NCBI GenBank assembly: GCA_963691655.1
Contig: OY829328.1
Location: 77,938,400-78,002,399, forward strand
Reading direction: 5' to 3'
Length of the DNA: 64,000 nt
Source of the DNA: Toxonevra muliebris
Lineage: Eukaryota; Arthropoda; Insecta; Diptera; Pallopteridae
Part shown: positions 45,402 through 57,487 of the stretch, piece by piece
Position numbering within the stretch: the stretch's first letter is position 1
Layout of the letters: the number at the start of each line of letters is the position of its first letter
Notes under the pieces: model-generated
Told to the model about the DNA's origin: nothing
Seen by the model: the letters and a program-made list of their open reading frames with translations, nothing else
Databases searched by the model: none
Position numbers and translations under genes: made by a program

Positions 45402-46680
45402 CAGGGTGACAATCGTAAAGTGACGCACACATTTCAGCAGTTATTTTCAAAAGGACGTACTTCCATTAAGTACAATTAAGTATTAACATTGCTGAATATA
45501 TAAGCATTCATTTGAACCCCACCTCATTCAATATAACCTCCTTTAGCCTGCACACATGCCTTCAATCGATCCGGAAATCGTAGGACTGTTCGCCGCAGGA
45601 CTTCCTGATCAATTTCAGTCCAGGCTTTCTCTAATGAATTTGTCAGCGTCTCCAGACTGTGGTGTTGAGATGCACAAGCCTTACTCTCTAAAATACTCCA
45701 AATAGAGTAGTCCATTGGATTCAAGTCTGGGGAGTATGGTGGCCATTCTTGAGATGTTATGAATCCAGAAAAATTGTCTTTTATCCATGTTTGCGTTAAT
45801 TTTGCCATGTGGGAAGGTGCAGAATCTTGCTGGAAAGTCCAGTTTTCATTTCCAAATGTATCTTGGGCCCAGGGAAGAACATGTTCATTTAAAATGCTCC
45901 GATAAACAACCTGGTCAATTTAAACACCCTCTTCAACGAATATTAGAGGGGTTCTGGCATTAGCGGAAACTCCAGCCCATACCATAACGGAAGCTGGCTT
46001 TTGAACTCGGCCAACAGTCCTACTATTTTGTTGCGATGATGATGTTAGCCACATTCGGTCATTTTGCGCATTGAAATGTTGTTCAACCGTGAAAATTTTT
46101 TCATCTGTAAACAAGATATTTTCAACATTTTTCAACACGGAGGAGCGTAGCAACGCCTTGCATCTTTGCAGTCGCAAATCTTTCTTTTTTTGTGTCAGAT
46201 CTTGAGCTTTTCGGAGCTTGTACGGCTTAAGATTAAGCTTTGATTTTGCAATGATTCGCACTGTTTCACGGTTTACTCCCACTTCCTTAGCGATTTTTCT
46301 CATTGAGCGCCTTGGATTTCGCTTGATTCGTTTACGAATTTTTTCTGTTAAACCAGTTGAAAATTTTCCCCGGTCTCTATCTCCAAAACCCCCAGTTTCA
46401 TTATATCGAATAATAGCTCGGTCTACCGTACGACTTGACAAATTTAAAGCCTTTGCAATTTGACGGCTACTATAATTTGCCAAATGAAATTTCATAATTT
46501 CACGACGAATATTTTCCTTGTCCATTTTTATGGAAATTTCAAAATGTAATAACAAAAATTCATATGAAATTAAAAGCAAAGCCAATGATGAATGAATTTG
46601 ATTTTTAAATTAAAGTAACGGTTAATGGCAAAGCTTGCTGCAGAGTATTAAACTAGCGTCACTTTACAATTGTCACCCGG
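45402..46680 (-). mobile_element. Near-intact DD37D (maT-type) Tc1/mariner transposon
   Basis: The element is 1279 bp. Its terminal inverted repeats are 25 bp, CAGGGTGACAATCGTAAAGT... at 45402-45426 and CCGGGTGACAATTGTAAAGT... reverse-complemented from 46656-46680, differing at two positions. It is flanked by TA at 45400-45401 and 46681-46682. It encodes one transposase on the minus strand that is open except for a single nonsense codon. This is by far the youngest-looking DNA transposon in the window. Confidence 0.92.
45524..46525 (-). pseudogene. DD37D transposase with one in-frame stop
   Basis: ATG at 46525 and stop after YIE at 45524, 334 codons including the stop; codon 202 (45922-45920) is TAA. 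An upstream in-frame Met at 46585 would add 20 hydrophobic residues and is unlikely. Two helix-turn-helix segments are visible (about residues 17-41, SSRQIAKALNLSSRTVDRAI, and 73-92, RSMRKIAKEVGVNRETVRII), together forming the paired-like DNA-binding region. The catalytic triad is D141 (LFTDEKIF), D234 (QQDSAPSH) and D272 (SPDLNPMDY), with 37 residues between the last two, the spacing of the maT (DD37D) family. The only visible lesion is the nonsense codon, which truncates the protein before D234. Confidence 0.9.
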
Positions 46681-46682
46681 TA

Positions 46683-48240
46683 CAGTTCAACATAAAAAAA
46701 AAACAAGTTCTAAAAAGAACAACTTTTCTTTAGAAAAAGTACTCATAAGGAACGGACTTAAAGGGTTAATATATTCTAGAAAAATGTTCTACAAAGAATT
46801 TCTCTGAAAACTGTTGAAAATTTAAGACATCTTTGATGCAAAATTAACCAAAATAATTTCATATTTATTTAATAATTTTATCTATTGATACCAAAGTTAT
46901 TGTATGAATTTTTCTCTGAGTGTATCGCATTACTTCAAGCATTCTTGCATTCTTTACACGTGTGTTTACTCTATTGTGCAAATAAATTGAATTTAATTAC
47001 TTAATTTTTCTTCAGAAAAGCTGGCAACTCTATAAGGCTTTTACCCGTTTAAATGCGATGCAATTTCCATTTTATTTGAAAAGGAGTAAGAGAAAAAAAT
47101 CACGTGCAAATTTTACTTTTTGTTTGACTTATTTGTATTTAATTTGCAGTATTTTATTTTCTTTCTTTCTTTCTCTTCTTTGATTTTCTTCTTATTTTTC
47201 TTAATTTTTTTTTATTTACGTTTCTTTTTAAAGGCTTCCTGAGTAGTTTACCAAACATTTTCAATTGTTTGCAATTTACTGAGAGTTGAATTGAAGTTCA
47301 ACTACTAGCGGCTGCTTTTACTTCCTTTGCTTCAATGCAACCCTAACAAAAGGAATCAAGAACAAAACAAAAACAAAAAAATACAACAAAAACTACAAAA
47401 AAAAAATAAAATAAAATAAAGGCAATGTTAATTGCAAAACTAAAGAAAACTTTTCTTCTTTCTCTTTAGTTGCTTTTCTGCTGGCTTCCCACTGCGCTCT
47501 CCTATTTTGTTGGTTTTATTAAATTAAGTTTTTAAAAAAGTTTTTATTTTTAAAATTTCTTATTTTCTCCTTTTTTTGTGTGAAAACGTACAAGAAATAA
47601 AAATTAAAAAACGGCAAACTTTCAAATTGCATTTTTTTTTTTTTGCAACTTATTCGGAAAATATTTTTAAAATGAGCGTGTGATGTCATAATTACTAGAA
47701 TGCATGCTGCTAGTGTTTCTTCTGCTGCTTCTTCTTCTTCTTCTATTTCCCTCTCGAGCTGCTGTTTAAAAAATTTCGAAACAAAAATGTGTGCAGCAAC
47801 AGACGGAATAATGTTTGCAAAGTTTTTTGTTAGAAAAAAATTTCATATCTCTCAGGAGTCAGACATGAGGTGCTGCTGTACATACATAGACATTTCACTC
47901 ATAGCTGAATTGGTACAAGAGAGGACAACAGCACAGTGGGATGGAAAGTGTAATTCAGTGGTTATATTTTGAATTGGATTTTAGGTATTACTTGAAATTG
48001 TATTATCGGAAAAATATTTGGAATGGAGACCCATTTCGATTTTCAAAAGAAAGTTACTCCCTTCTTTGAGTCATCAATAGCAAAGTTTTAACAGCATTGA
48101 GACTAGTAGCGCATCCACAGTAGAGCTATAGCCTCTCCCAAAACTTTCAATGGTAATAACTTTTTAAAATCTTTCTATATTGTAACTATTTACTAGACAC
48201 AATGGATTTATATTTAACTTCAATTATCAGGGCCCATTTA
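46683..48240. other. Non-coding, AT-rich
   Basis: T-rich and A-rich simple sequence with a (TTTC)n tract at 47160 and (CTT)n at 47718-47745. The frame 47700-47972 begins with a Ser-rich stretch from the CTT repeat and has no domain. I find no splice-flanked Pgant exon here. Confidence 0.4.
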
Positions 48241-48241
48241 C

Positions 48242-48325
48242 ATATCGTCGCCTGAGAATTGATTTGGCGTATGTGTGTACAAATTCATATACCTATACGC
48301 CAAATCAATTCTCAGGCGACGATAT
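48242..48325. repeat. Perfect 31-bp stem, 22-nt loop hairpin
   Basis: Positions 48242-48272 are the exact reverse complement of 48295-48325 (stem starts ATATCGTCGCCTGAGAATTG). The loop is 22 bases. Perfect identity implies a recent insertion or selection on the stem. It is compatible with a very small MITE or with a hairpin RNA. Confidence 0.8.
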
Positions 48326-48435
48326 ACCTGTACTACTTTTGGATGTTCTGATCTGGATCTCAACTTATGACTGATTTTATGACCCAGTATTTCCTTTTAC
48401 TTTTGAACACAATATTGGTCTAAAGAACGGCCTTA

Positions 48436-48887
48436 TTATTATTATTATTATTTGAAGGAAGGACGACTCGAAAGTCAGGCACTGCGACCTATAAGATCTT
48501 TTGTACCAAAGCCCCAAGAAAGAAAGAAAGGAAGGGAGAAAGAAAGATAGATAAGAAAGATACCCAAGCCGAGAATCGAACTCGGGTCTCCAGAAACAAG
48601 AGTCTGGCACTCTTCCACTAGACCACAGTGGCGATGGTAGGACCTACAGTTTAACGCCGATTTCGAACGGCTATGTGGCAATTTTTTATCAGCTCGGTGG
48701 TCTTGCCATTACCAACCAAGGTGTGTACTTGTACATATTCATATAATTCTCATCCACTTCATATCGATAGTGAATATAAGAAGTTTATGAGAATTAACCA
48801 CCAGACCAAGGCGGGAATCGAACCCGCAACCTTCTGGATGAAAGTCTAGTGCACTATCCACTAGACTATCGAGGTCGTCAAAGAAAG
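48436..48887 (-). mobile_element. Dimeric tRNA-SINE (S2 head unit + S1 unit) with 14-bp target duplication
   Basis: The unit is flanked by identical AAAGAACGGCCTTA at 48422-48435 and 48888-48901. In minus-strand order it has a first tRNA-like head (about 48880-48803: box A TAGTCTAGTGG, box B GGGTTCGATTC), the S2 body down to about 48638, a second tRNA-like head (48637-48560: TGGTCTAGTGG and GAGTTCGATTC), the S1 body, and an (AAT)n tail at 48436-48452. The S2 part lacks its own CCTAACC-type tail. No internal duplication separates the halves, so the pair probably moved as one transcript. Confidence 0.85.
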
Positions 48888-48899
48888 AAAGAACGGCCT

Positions 48900-51180
48900 T
48901 AGTTTTATTTTAATTTTAGCTTGAATATCGATATAATTTTTATCTGAATTTCTACTAAATTTTTGTTTGAGTTTGGTCTGAGTTTTGGTCTGACTTTTAA
49001 CTGAATCGGGTCTGAGTTTTGATCTAAAGTTTAATCCGAATTCGGTCTGAGTCTTTAGGCTTAATTTTGGTCTAAATTTTTCTGTTTTTTTATCTAAACT
49101 TTGTTATAATTTTTGGTCTGAATTGCGGTCAGCTTTTGGTTTGAATTACGTCCTGAAACTTGTTTTTTTTTTTGTCTAAATTTTGGTCTGATTTGGTTTT
49201 AATTTTAAGCTGAATTTTGGTCGAATTTTAATTTGAATTTGGGTTCGATTTTCGGTCTGGATTTCGGTAAGATTTTGGTGTCAATTATGTTCTGAATCCA
49301 TATCCATCCATGTATGAATTTTGGTCTGAAACTTTATCTGCTTTGTTCTGAGTTTTGGGCAGGGATTAGGTTGGTTTTTATATCCAAAATTTTGGTGTGA
49401 ATTTCTATCAGATTTTGATCAAAGTTTTGGTGTGAAATGCGGACTGAATCCTGATCTGTTCTTTGTATGAATTTTTTTCCGAGTTTTGGTCTACATTTTT
49501 GTCAGACTTTTGGACTGAGATTTGGTGTGAATTTTTGCTAGTTTTTGATCTGAACGTTGATTTGAATTGTGAGGTGAATCTTGATATGATTTTTGCTTAT
49601 ATTTTATCTGAATCTTCGCCTGGATTTTGGATTTAGGCTGTGGCCCGAATCTTGGTCTGTTGTTTGTATGATTTTTGGCCTGAATTTTTGTCTATTTTTG
49701 ATTCAAATTTGGATCTAGATTCCGGTAAGATTTTGTTGTGAGTTATGATTTGAAACCAAGTCTGTTGCTTGAGTGAATTTTGGTCTGAAACTTTATCTGC
49801 TTTGGTCTGAGTTTTGGGACAAGATTGGTCTGAATTTTTGTCGATTTCTGATCCAAAATTTTTGGTCTGGATTTCGGTTAGATTTTTGTCTGAGTTTTGG
49901 TATGAGCTATAATCTGAATCCTAGTCTGTTGTTTGTATGAATTTTAGTTTGAATTTTTGTCTACTTTGTTCCGATATTTGTTCGGTTTTTGATCTAAAAT
50001 CTTAGTTTGAATTCCTGTCAGAAATCCATTCGAGTTTGGTATGAATTGTAGTTTTTTGTTTGTATGAATTTTTATCCGAGTTTTGGTTCAAATTTTTGCC
50101 AAACTTTTAGGCTGAGGTTTGGTCTGAGTTTTTCCTTGTTTTTGATGTGAATTTTGATTTGAATTATAACGTGAATCTCGATATGTTTTTTGCTTATATT
50201 TTATCTGAATGTTGGTGTGGGTTCAGGTCTGGATTTTGGTCTCGATTTTGGTCTAAGTTTTGGTGTGAAGTGTGGTCTAAATCCTGGTTTATTGTTTGTA
50301 TAAATTTTGGCCTAAATCTTTGTCTGCTTTGGTATGACTCTTTAGATGAGGTTTGGGTTGAATTTTTGTCCGTTTTTTATCCAAAATTTTTGGTCTGGAT
50401 TTCGATTAGATTTTGGTCTAAGTTTTGGTGTGAGTTATTACCTGAGTCCAAGTTTATTGACTGGATGAATTTTGGTCTGAATTTTTAACTGCTTTGATCT
50501 GAGTTTTGTGCAGGTTTTTTTTCGGTTTTTGATCCAAAATTTTAATATGAATTTCTGTCGGAATTTAGTCCAAGTTTTGGTATGAATTGAGGTCTGAGTC
50601 CATAAATTTTTGCAAAAATTTTTGTCCAAGATTTGGTCTAAATTTTTATCAGACTTTTGGGCTGAGGTTTGGTCTGAATTTTTGTCTATGTTTTATTTGA
50701 ATTTCGATTTGGATTCCGATAAAATGTTGGTCTAAGTTTTGGTGTGAGTTATAATCTGAATCAAAGTCTGTTTTTGTTTAAACTTTCTATAAGATTTTGT
50801 TCGGAATTTTGGAGTAAATTGTGATCTGAATCCTGGAGTATTGTTTGTATAAATTTTGGTCAGAGTTTTTGCGTATTTTTGCTTGTTTTGGATCTGAATT
50901 TTGATTTGAACTGTGAAGGGGAATCTTGATTTGTTTTTTGGTTATATTTTATCTGAATCTTGGTTGGAGTTTTGGTCTGAATTATGAACTGGATTTTGGC
51001 TTGAGTTTTGGTCTGAATTTTAGTTTTAATTTTAGTTTGATTTGGTTTGAATTTTAGCTTGAGCTGTGGTCTGAGGTTGGGTCTAAGTTTTACCATGAAA
51101 TCTGTTCTGAGTTTTAGTCATGGTTTTAGATTTGGTCTATCTTTGGCCTAATTTTTGGTCCGACTTTTGGTCAGAGTTTT
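48900..51180. repeat. TTTTGGTCTGAATTTT degenerate array, copy 2
   Basis: About 2.3 kb is composed of variants of TTTTGGTCTGAATTTT, with interspersed GATTTTTG, GAGTTTTGG and TGTTTGTATGAATTTT words that define a loose higher-order unit of roughly 100-250 bp. Open frames (50147-50488 plus, 50438-51096 minus) are repeat translations. Confidence 0.85.
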
Positions 51181-54060
51181 GGTTAGGCTTTTAGGCTGAT
51201 CGACTGATTTGGACTTTTTTTCTGAATCAAAATTTTTATCTCCACTTTAGTCTGAGTTTTGATTTATTTTTTTCTTCTGAGTTCTGATTTGAATGTGGAC
51301 CTGTACTTCATCGATTTCTATTGAAAATCATTGTCTCTTCAAAAGCGCATATCTCCTAAACCATACAAGTTAACATCACTCATATTCAAATCTTTATTTT
51401 GGACATATCTCTGCAGTTCAAAATAAACAAATTTATTTGCGCGATTACTAATTTTGTGCCATACATTTTTATCAACAGTCTTCATAGTCCCATGCAAAAT
51501 TTTACAGCGCGCAGTGGTGGTGGCAGTGACGATGGTGGCAGTAACGCGCGGTGATGCGCGTGATATCACTTGCAACATAATTTACATAAACGAAATGGAA
51601 AGGCAAAGTCAAAAGAAAAAAAAACAAAAAAAAAAAACAAAAAATCGTGGAAAATGTAGTGCAAGAAAAATCATCCACTAGAGAAATATGAGACCGAAAT
51701 GATGGTGCTAAATACCATAGAGTCTTAGTGAAATTATGTATGATGGCGATATGAGTAGGTAACCCAGTGTGTTTCATTATATTTGATGCTGTTTGCTGTT
51801 GCTGCTGCAACACAGGATTATGTATGCATGCATGCAAGCAAGCATTCAGGGAGAGAGTGTTGAAGCGCGTTGCTGCAACAGAGCATGTGCTGCTCGCTCG
51901 CTCGCTCATGCAAATGTGGTGCTTGCGATGTGATGCTTGTGCTGGTATGAATACAGCCGGAGCTTTAGGCAGCGGGCTGTCATATGATGATACGATTTTG
52001 TCTACTATTTTTTCCGGTTTTCGTTTTTTTCGCTGAGTGTTGTTGCTGTTGAAGATGATATATGTTGAACTAAAAACTGTTGGTGGTATGTTGAATTTTT
52101 GAGTGGAAAAATGTCAAAAGGTTGTAGACGAAAAAAAAAACAGAAAAAAAATTCAGAAAGGCTATGCTAAATGTGCTAGGTATCTACTTTGTTAAATTAC
52201 CGAAAATTCTGTTTTTGGCCTTTTGGCTTTCACTTGCATGTATGAGAAGGAAATTGCTTTGCTTTTTTTTTTGTACTATTAACAATTTTTTCCCCTTTTT
52301 TTTGTATGCTTTCTAGTATTTTCTTTCTTTTTTTTCATTATTTTATTAAGCCAAGCCAAATAGAGAATAGTGAATTCGTCATGTGTGATTGTTGGTGTTT
52401 GCTTTTGACAGTTGGCAGGAAAAATGGCTTCATGAATTAAGTTGCGCTTCGTTTATTTTTTCATATTTCAAAAAAATAACATATTTTTTTTTTTAACAAG
52501 CTTGTATGAATTTCTCTCTACCTCTCTCTTTCTCTCTTATAACCTTAAGCATCTCTCTCTCTCTCTCTCTCTCTCTCCATTACAAGTTACACAACACAAT
52601 TTCTCTCTTATCAAGAAACTCTTCATTTTCCATTAATTTTTTTCTTTCGTTTTCTTTTTTCTTTGTGTATATTTCATAAATCGTTTTCTCAACTCTCAGT
52701 TCAAACTAACGCTATTTCCGTATCCGTTTTATGGTATATTTTTTCTCTTTCTTGCTTTTTCTTTTTTTTTTTTTTTTTTTTTTGTACCCAATTTTCATTT
52801 CCTTCCCTCTATGCATGAGTGATTTTGTAGTATTTCTAGAAATGAAGTTGAAAAAAAAACTTTTTCTTTTTTTTATCTACTATTTGCAATTTTTTCCCTT
52901 ATGGCTTCTGGTTCTCGGAAATAATTTTTTTACAATTCTTTGTCTGTGTGTTTGAGTGTGTGTGCATTCCCTATCCGGACACTGTATTTGCGTTATGAAT
53001 GCACTGTTGCATGCTAGATTTCATATGCCAGCATGGTTGCACACCGTCGCACTACTCTCAGCTTCATTCTCATCATGAAGGCAGGCAGCACATGAAACAC
53101 ATTTTTTTTCTTTATTTTTTTTCTAAATCACTTGCATATGACACGACAGATTGTGATTGTTGCCATGATCTCTAAATGTCTCACAAATGTGTCAAATGAA
53201 TTTTTCAATACTAAAATATTTCATATTTCTTGGTATTCGCCACCATTCATAGAATTATGCTGAAAAGTTACAAGAATTTAGTGTATTTTCTGCTTGGATT
53301 ATTTGTAAATCTTAGGTAGGATTATTAGCAGAAATGCAGATATAAAACAGAGGCGTTTTCAAAGTAGGACTTATGAGTGATGAAATACTTTCAGATCAGT
53401 TAAAATACTTACTCAATATTTTAAAATATTTTTCTTTTAATTTAAATTCAACTTTCAACTGGGTACAGAATTTTTTATGTTGATTTCCACTAGCTGATTC
53501 AAGAGGTTCCGGGTTTTAGAGGGTTAAGGGGCAGTACCAGTTCCATTAAGAAATCTGTGTGCTCTATAGGAAATTGTCTCAGTAAAACCAAACTGAGTTC
53601 GAGCTCCAATAACTGAGTTCGAACTCCAATCCTAGATCCGGCACTGGTCAGAGTGTTTTTGTTATAGGTTTCCAATACCAGACTTCAAAGGGAAAAGAGT
53701 AAGAAATGGAGCGGGGAGTGGGGCGGTGGGAATGCCAGTTTTTATTGAGAAATGTTTTTGAAATACTAACCCCATACCCAAAATCCTAAATCTTCCATTA
53801 GCTGAAGCATATTTCTTAGAGATATCCAAATTTCTTAAAAAAGTCACTGCTTGAGCTGAGGTATATTTAATCCGAATCTGCCCAGCGTGACGGTTACGCA
53901 AGAAAGAGTTATTGTGCTTGAACGGTAAAAACCCGAAAGTTCCAGACTGATTCCAGACAATGGAAAGATGCGAAAAAGAATTAATTAAAATGCTTACTCT
54001 ACTGGAAGTTTTATAGAAGTTAGTATCCAAAATTTGGCCTTCAGAGACAACTTTTTGTAA
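51180..54060. other. Non-coding, microsatellite-rich
   Basis: It contains GATGGTGGCAGTAACG-type sequence at 51520-51550, GCATGCATGCAAGCAAGC at 51825-51845, CT runs at 52545-52577 and long T runs. The frame 53662-54030 on the minus strand (122 codons) has no motif I recognise and no splice or promoter context. Confidence 0.4.
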
Positions 54061-56350
54061 GCCTGAAATTGGTCTAAACTTTGAATTAAGTTCCGTTTTG
54101 AATTTATTTCGAATTTCTATTTTAAACTTGGTCGGAATTTTTAGTTTGAATTTGGACCAAATTTTAATCCAATTTTTCGTCTGAATTCCGGTTTGAAGTT
54201 ATGATCTGAATTTTAGTCTCCAATAGGTTTGAATTGAATGTGAGTGAGTTTAAACATAATTTTTGTTGTGAATTCGTTTTGAATTTTGGTCTAAATTTTG
54301 ATCTTAAATGTAGTATGGGTTTTGGTCTGAATTTTAGTTCAACTTTTTGTTAGATTTTTGGTTCGATTTTTTATTTGAATTTCGGTCGAAAGTTGACCTG
54401 AATTTTGGTCTAAATTCTAGTGTGGGTTTTGGTCTAAATTTTGGCCTTTTTTTTGTAAGAATTTCGGTCCAAAGTTGACTTGAATTTTGGTTTAAATTTT
54501 AGTGTGGGTTCTGGTCTAAACTTTGGCCTTTTTTTTTGTTTGAATTTCGGTCTAAAGTTCACTTGAATTCTGGTCTAAATTTTAGTGTAAGTTTTGGTCT
54601 AAATTTTGGCCTTTTTTTTGTCTGAATTTCGGTCCAAAGTTGACTTGAGTTTTGGTCAAAATTTTAGTGTGGGTTTTGGTCTACATTTTGGCCTTTTTTT
54701 GTCTGAATTTCGGTCCAAAGTTGACTTGAATTTTGGTTTAAATTCTAGTGTGGGTTCTGGTCTAAACTTTGGCCTTTTTTTTTTGTCTGAATTTCGGTCC
54801 AAAGTTGACTTGAACTTTGGTCTAAATTCTAGTGTGGGTTTTGGTCTAAATTTTGGCCTTTTTTATCTGAATTTCGGCCTGAAGTTAACATGAATTTTTA
54901 AATAAGTTTTGATGTGATTTTTATTTTAGTCTCCATTTGGCCTTTTTTTTGTCCAAATTTTTGTTTGAATTTCGAGTTTGAAGTTGGTCTGAATTATGGT
55001 CTGAATCGGTTAGAATTTTTTTCCGATTTTTTCTTTGAATTTCGTCCTAATGTTGGTTTGATTTTTGATATAAATTCTAGTATGGGGTTTGGTCTAAATT
55101 TTCATTTGAATTTCGGTTTTAAGTTGGTCTGAATTTGGATCTGTCTGCTTCCATTTTGAATTTGCTGTGAGTTTAAATCAAGTTTTTGTTGGGAGGGAAT
55201 TCGGTCTGAATTTTGATTAGATTTTTTCATTAAATTTCAGTCTACAGTTGGTTAGAATTTTGGTCTAAATTCTACTTGAATTGAATGAATTTTCATCTGA
55301 ATTTTGATCTATGGGCTTTAGTCTAAATTTTGGTCTAATTTTTAGTTTGAATTTCAATTTGATGTTGGTCTGAATTTTGATCTGATTTTTAGTTTAGTTT
55401 TTGATCTGATTTTTAGTCTCCGTTTGGCCTGAATTTGAAGTGAGTTTCAGACTATTTTTTGGTGCTACTTGGGTCCGATTTGTTTTTTTCGAATTTCGGT
55501 CAAAAATTGGTTTGAATTTTAGTCTGGATTTTGATTTAAATTCTAGTGTGGGTTTGGTCTAAATTTTCGTTTGAATTTCGGTTTCAAGTTGGTCTGAATT
55601 ATGATTTGATTTTCAGTTTAGTTTTTGATCCAAAATTTTAGTCTCCATTTGCCTTCAATTTTTAGTTAGAATTCGGTCTGAATTTTGATCCGATTTTTTC
55701 TTTGAATTTCGGTCTCAACTTGGTTTGAATTTTGGTCTAAAATTGGTTTGAATTTCGGTTTGAATTTTGGATTAATTTTTCATTTGAATTTGAGTCTAAA
55801 ATTTATTCGATTTTTGAATTAAATTTTGATCTGATTCTTGGTTTGATAGTCTAAATTTTAGTCTCCATTTAGCCTAAATTTAATGTGAGTTTAAGTATAA
55901 ATTTTGATGTGAATTCGGTCCGGAATTTTGGTCTGATTTTTTTGTTTGAATTTCGGCCTATAGTTGGTTTGAATTTTGGTCTAAATTCTAGTACCGGCTT
56001 CGGTCTAAATTCTAGTACCGGCTTCGGTCTAAATTTTGGTTTAGCTTTTCGTTGGAATTTCAGTTTGAAGTTGGTTTGAATTTCGAACATAATTTTGATC
56101 TGATTTTTAGTTTAGTTTTTGTTCTGAATTTTAGTCTCCATTAGGCCTGAATTTGGCCTGATTTTAAGTCTAATTTTTGATGTGAACTCGATTAGAATTT
56201 TGTTCCGATTTTTTGTTTGAATTTCGGCCTAAAGTTGGTTTAAACTATAGTCTGAATTTTGATTTAAATTCTAGTATGGGTTTGGTCTAAACTTTCGTTT
56301 GAATTTCGGTTTTAAGTTGGTCTAAATTTTGTTTGGAATTGTTTGGTTTG
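54060..56350. repeat. TTTTGGTCTGAATTTT degenerate array, copy 3
   Basis: Same motif and strand as 48900-51180. A regular sub-array of about 65-70 bp at 54400-54870 contains GAATTTCGGTCCAAAGTTGA, CTTGAATTTTGG and GTGTGGGTTTTGGTC. The peptide-like frames (LNFGLNSSVGFG) are by-products. Confidence 0.85.
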
Positions 56351-57480
56351 ATTTATGGAAGTTCTATTAGTTTATGAAGGGGCACATTAGATTTTATAGA
56401 TCACAGTGCATTCCCTAACAATAAAGACATCTCAAAAATGCTATAAATTCATATTTTTAAACTTGAAATTTTCTGTTTAGTGTTTCTTTTTTTTTTTCTT
56501 TTTTTTTTTTTTGTAAAAACCCTTTGTCTGTCTTTATTACGTATAAATGTAGATATAAATATATTTTATTTTAACTAATGCCACACTGCAGTTTTCGTTA
56601 ATTAAAAATAAAATAAATGAGAAAACCTTTTGTGGTTTTAACATGATTTTTTTTCAATGATTTTCATTTATTTTTCTTTTGCTTTTTGTGGTTTTCTATT
56701 ATTTTTTATTTTGCAATTTTTTCTGCTCTTTTAATTTTCTTTTGAAATTAAATGTCTATGGGTAGGAATTTTACTTTGTTTTTCTCTCATCTAGTAAATA
56801 AATTTATTTTTAATGAAGATAAACAATTTCTTGTTATTTTACTGTATTCGAATTTTTCTATTTTTGACATTGTTGCTGGGTCTTTGATTTTAGTTTTTTT
56901 CCTAATCTATAGTTATTTGCTTTAATTCTGTCTTATTTAATTGCAAGCTTAACTTTCTTTCTATTGATATCTAATATTTACACTGATTAATTTAGAGCAC
57001 GTTCTTATCAAAGTGTCTGGTGTATACTTTTACTTTCATCTAATAGTTTTCTATTTACTCATTTTCTATTAAAAATTTTCCACTTATTTCCCATTACTGT
57101 GTTTCTATAAATTATGTATCAAGTGCTTTTACATTTTTTCCAACTCACTTCACCTTTTCATTTTCTTTTTTTTTTTTTTTTTTTTTTCTTGATAATTTTT
57201 TATTACTTAAGTATAAAAATTACGCATAGCAGAAAATAGCAGTAAATTAAAATCTCCTTGCTTCGTAGCTCATTAATATTCTAGTTGTGTTTTTCTCCAT
57301 TTTTTTTCTTATCCATAAATATTTAAAAGGTTTCAATCATTTTGAGTTTTTATGAGATTTTTAACTTTTTTTTTCATGCATTTCTATATTGGCCTGAATT
57401 GGTTTTGTGCTTTGAATATTGAAATTGAAGTTCTTATGGAAAGTAATTTGAAATTAAAACATTTTTGATAAGTACCGTAA
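56350..57480. other. AT-rich non-coding
   Basis: T-rich simple sequence with several runs longer than 12. No coding or structured element was identified. Confidence 0.45.
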
Positions 57481-57487
57481 AAAAAGA

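Noticed and set aside
46218..46463. Plus-strand frame over the transposon
   Set aside because: It is a shadow of the DD37D transposase on the opposite strand.
47700..47972. Ser-rich 90-residue frame
   Set aside because: The Ser run is a CTT microsatellite and the rest shows no domain.
48560..48637. A tRNA gene on the minus strand
   Set aside because: Boxes A and B are present, but it continues into a SINE body and tail, recurs at 13137, and does not fold with a convincing acceptor stem and anticodon.
48803..48880. A second tRNA gene on the minus strand
   Set aside because: It is the head of the S2 SINE, with the same body as 59752-60034 and a retroposition target duplication.
53662..54030. 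122-residue frame on the minus strand
   Set aside because: No recognised motif, no codon regularity and no gene context; kept only as an unexplained frame.
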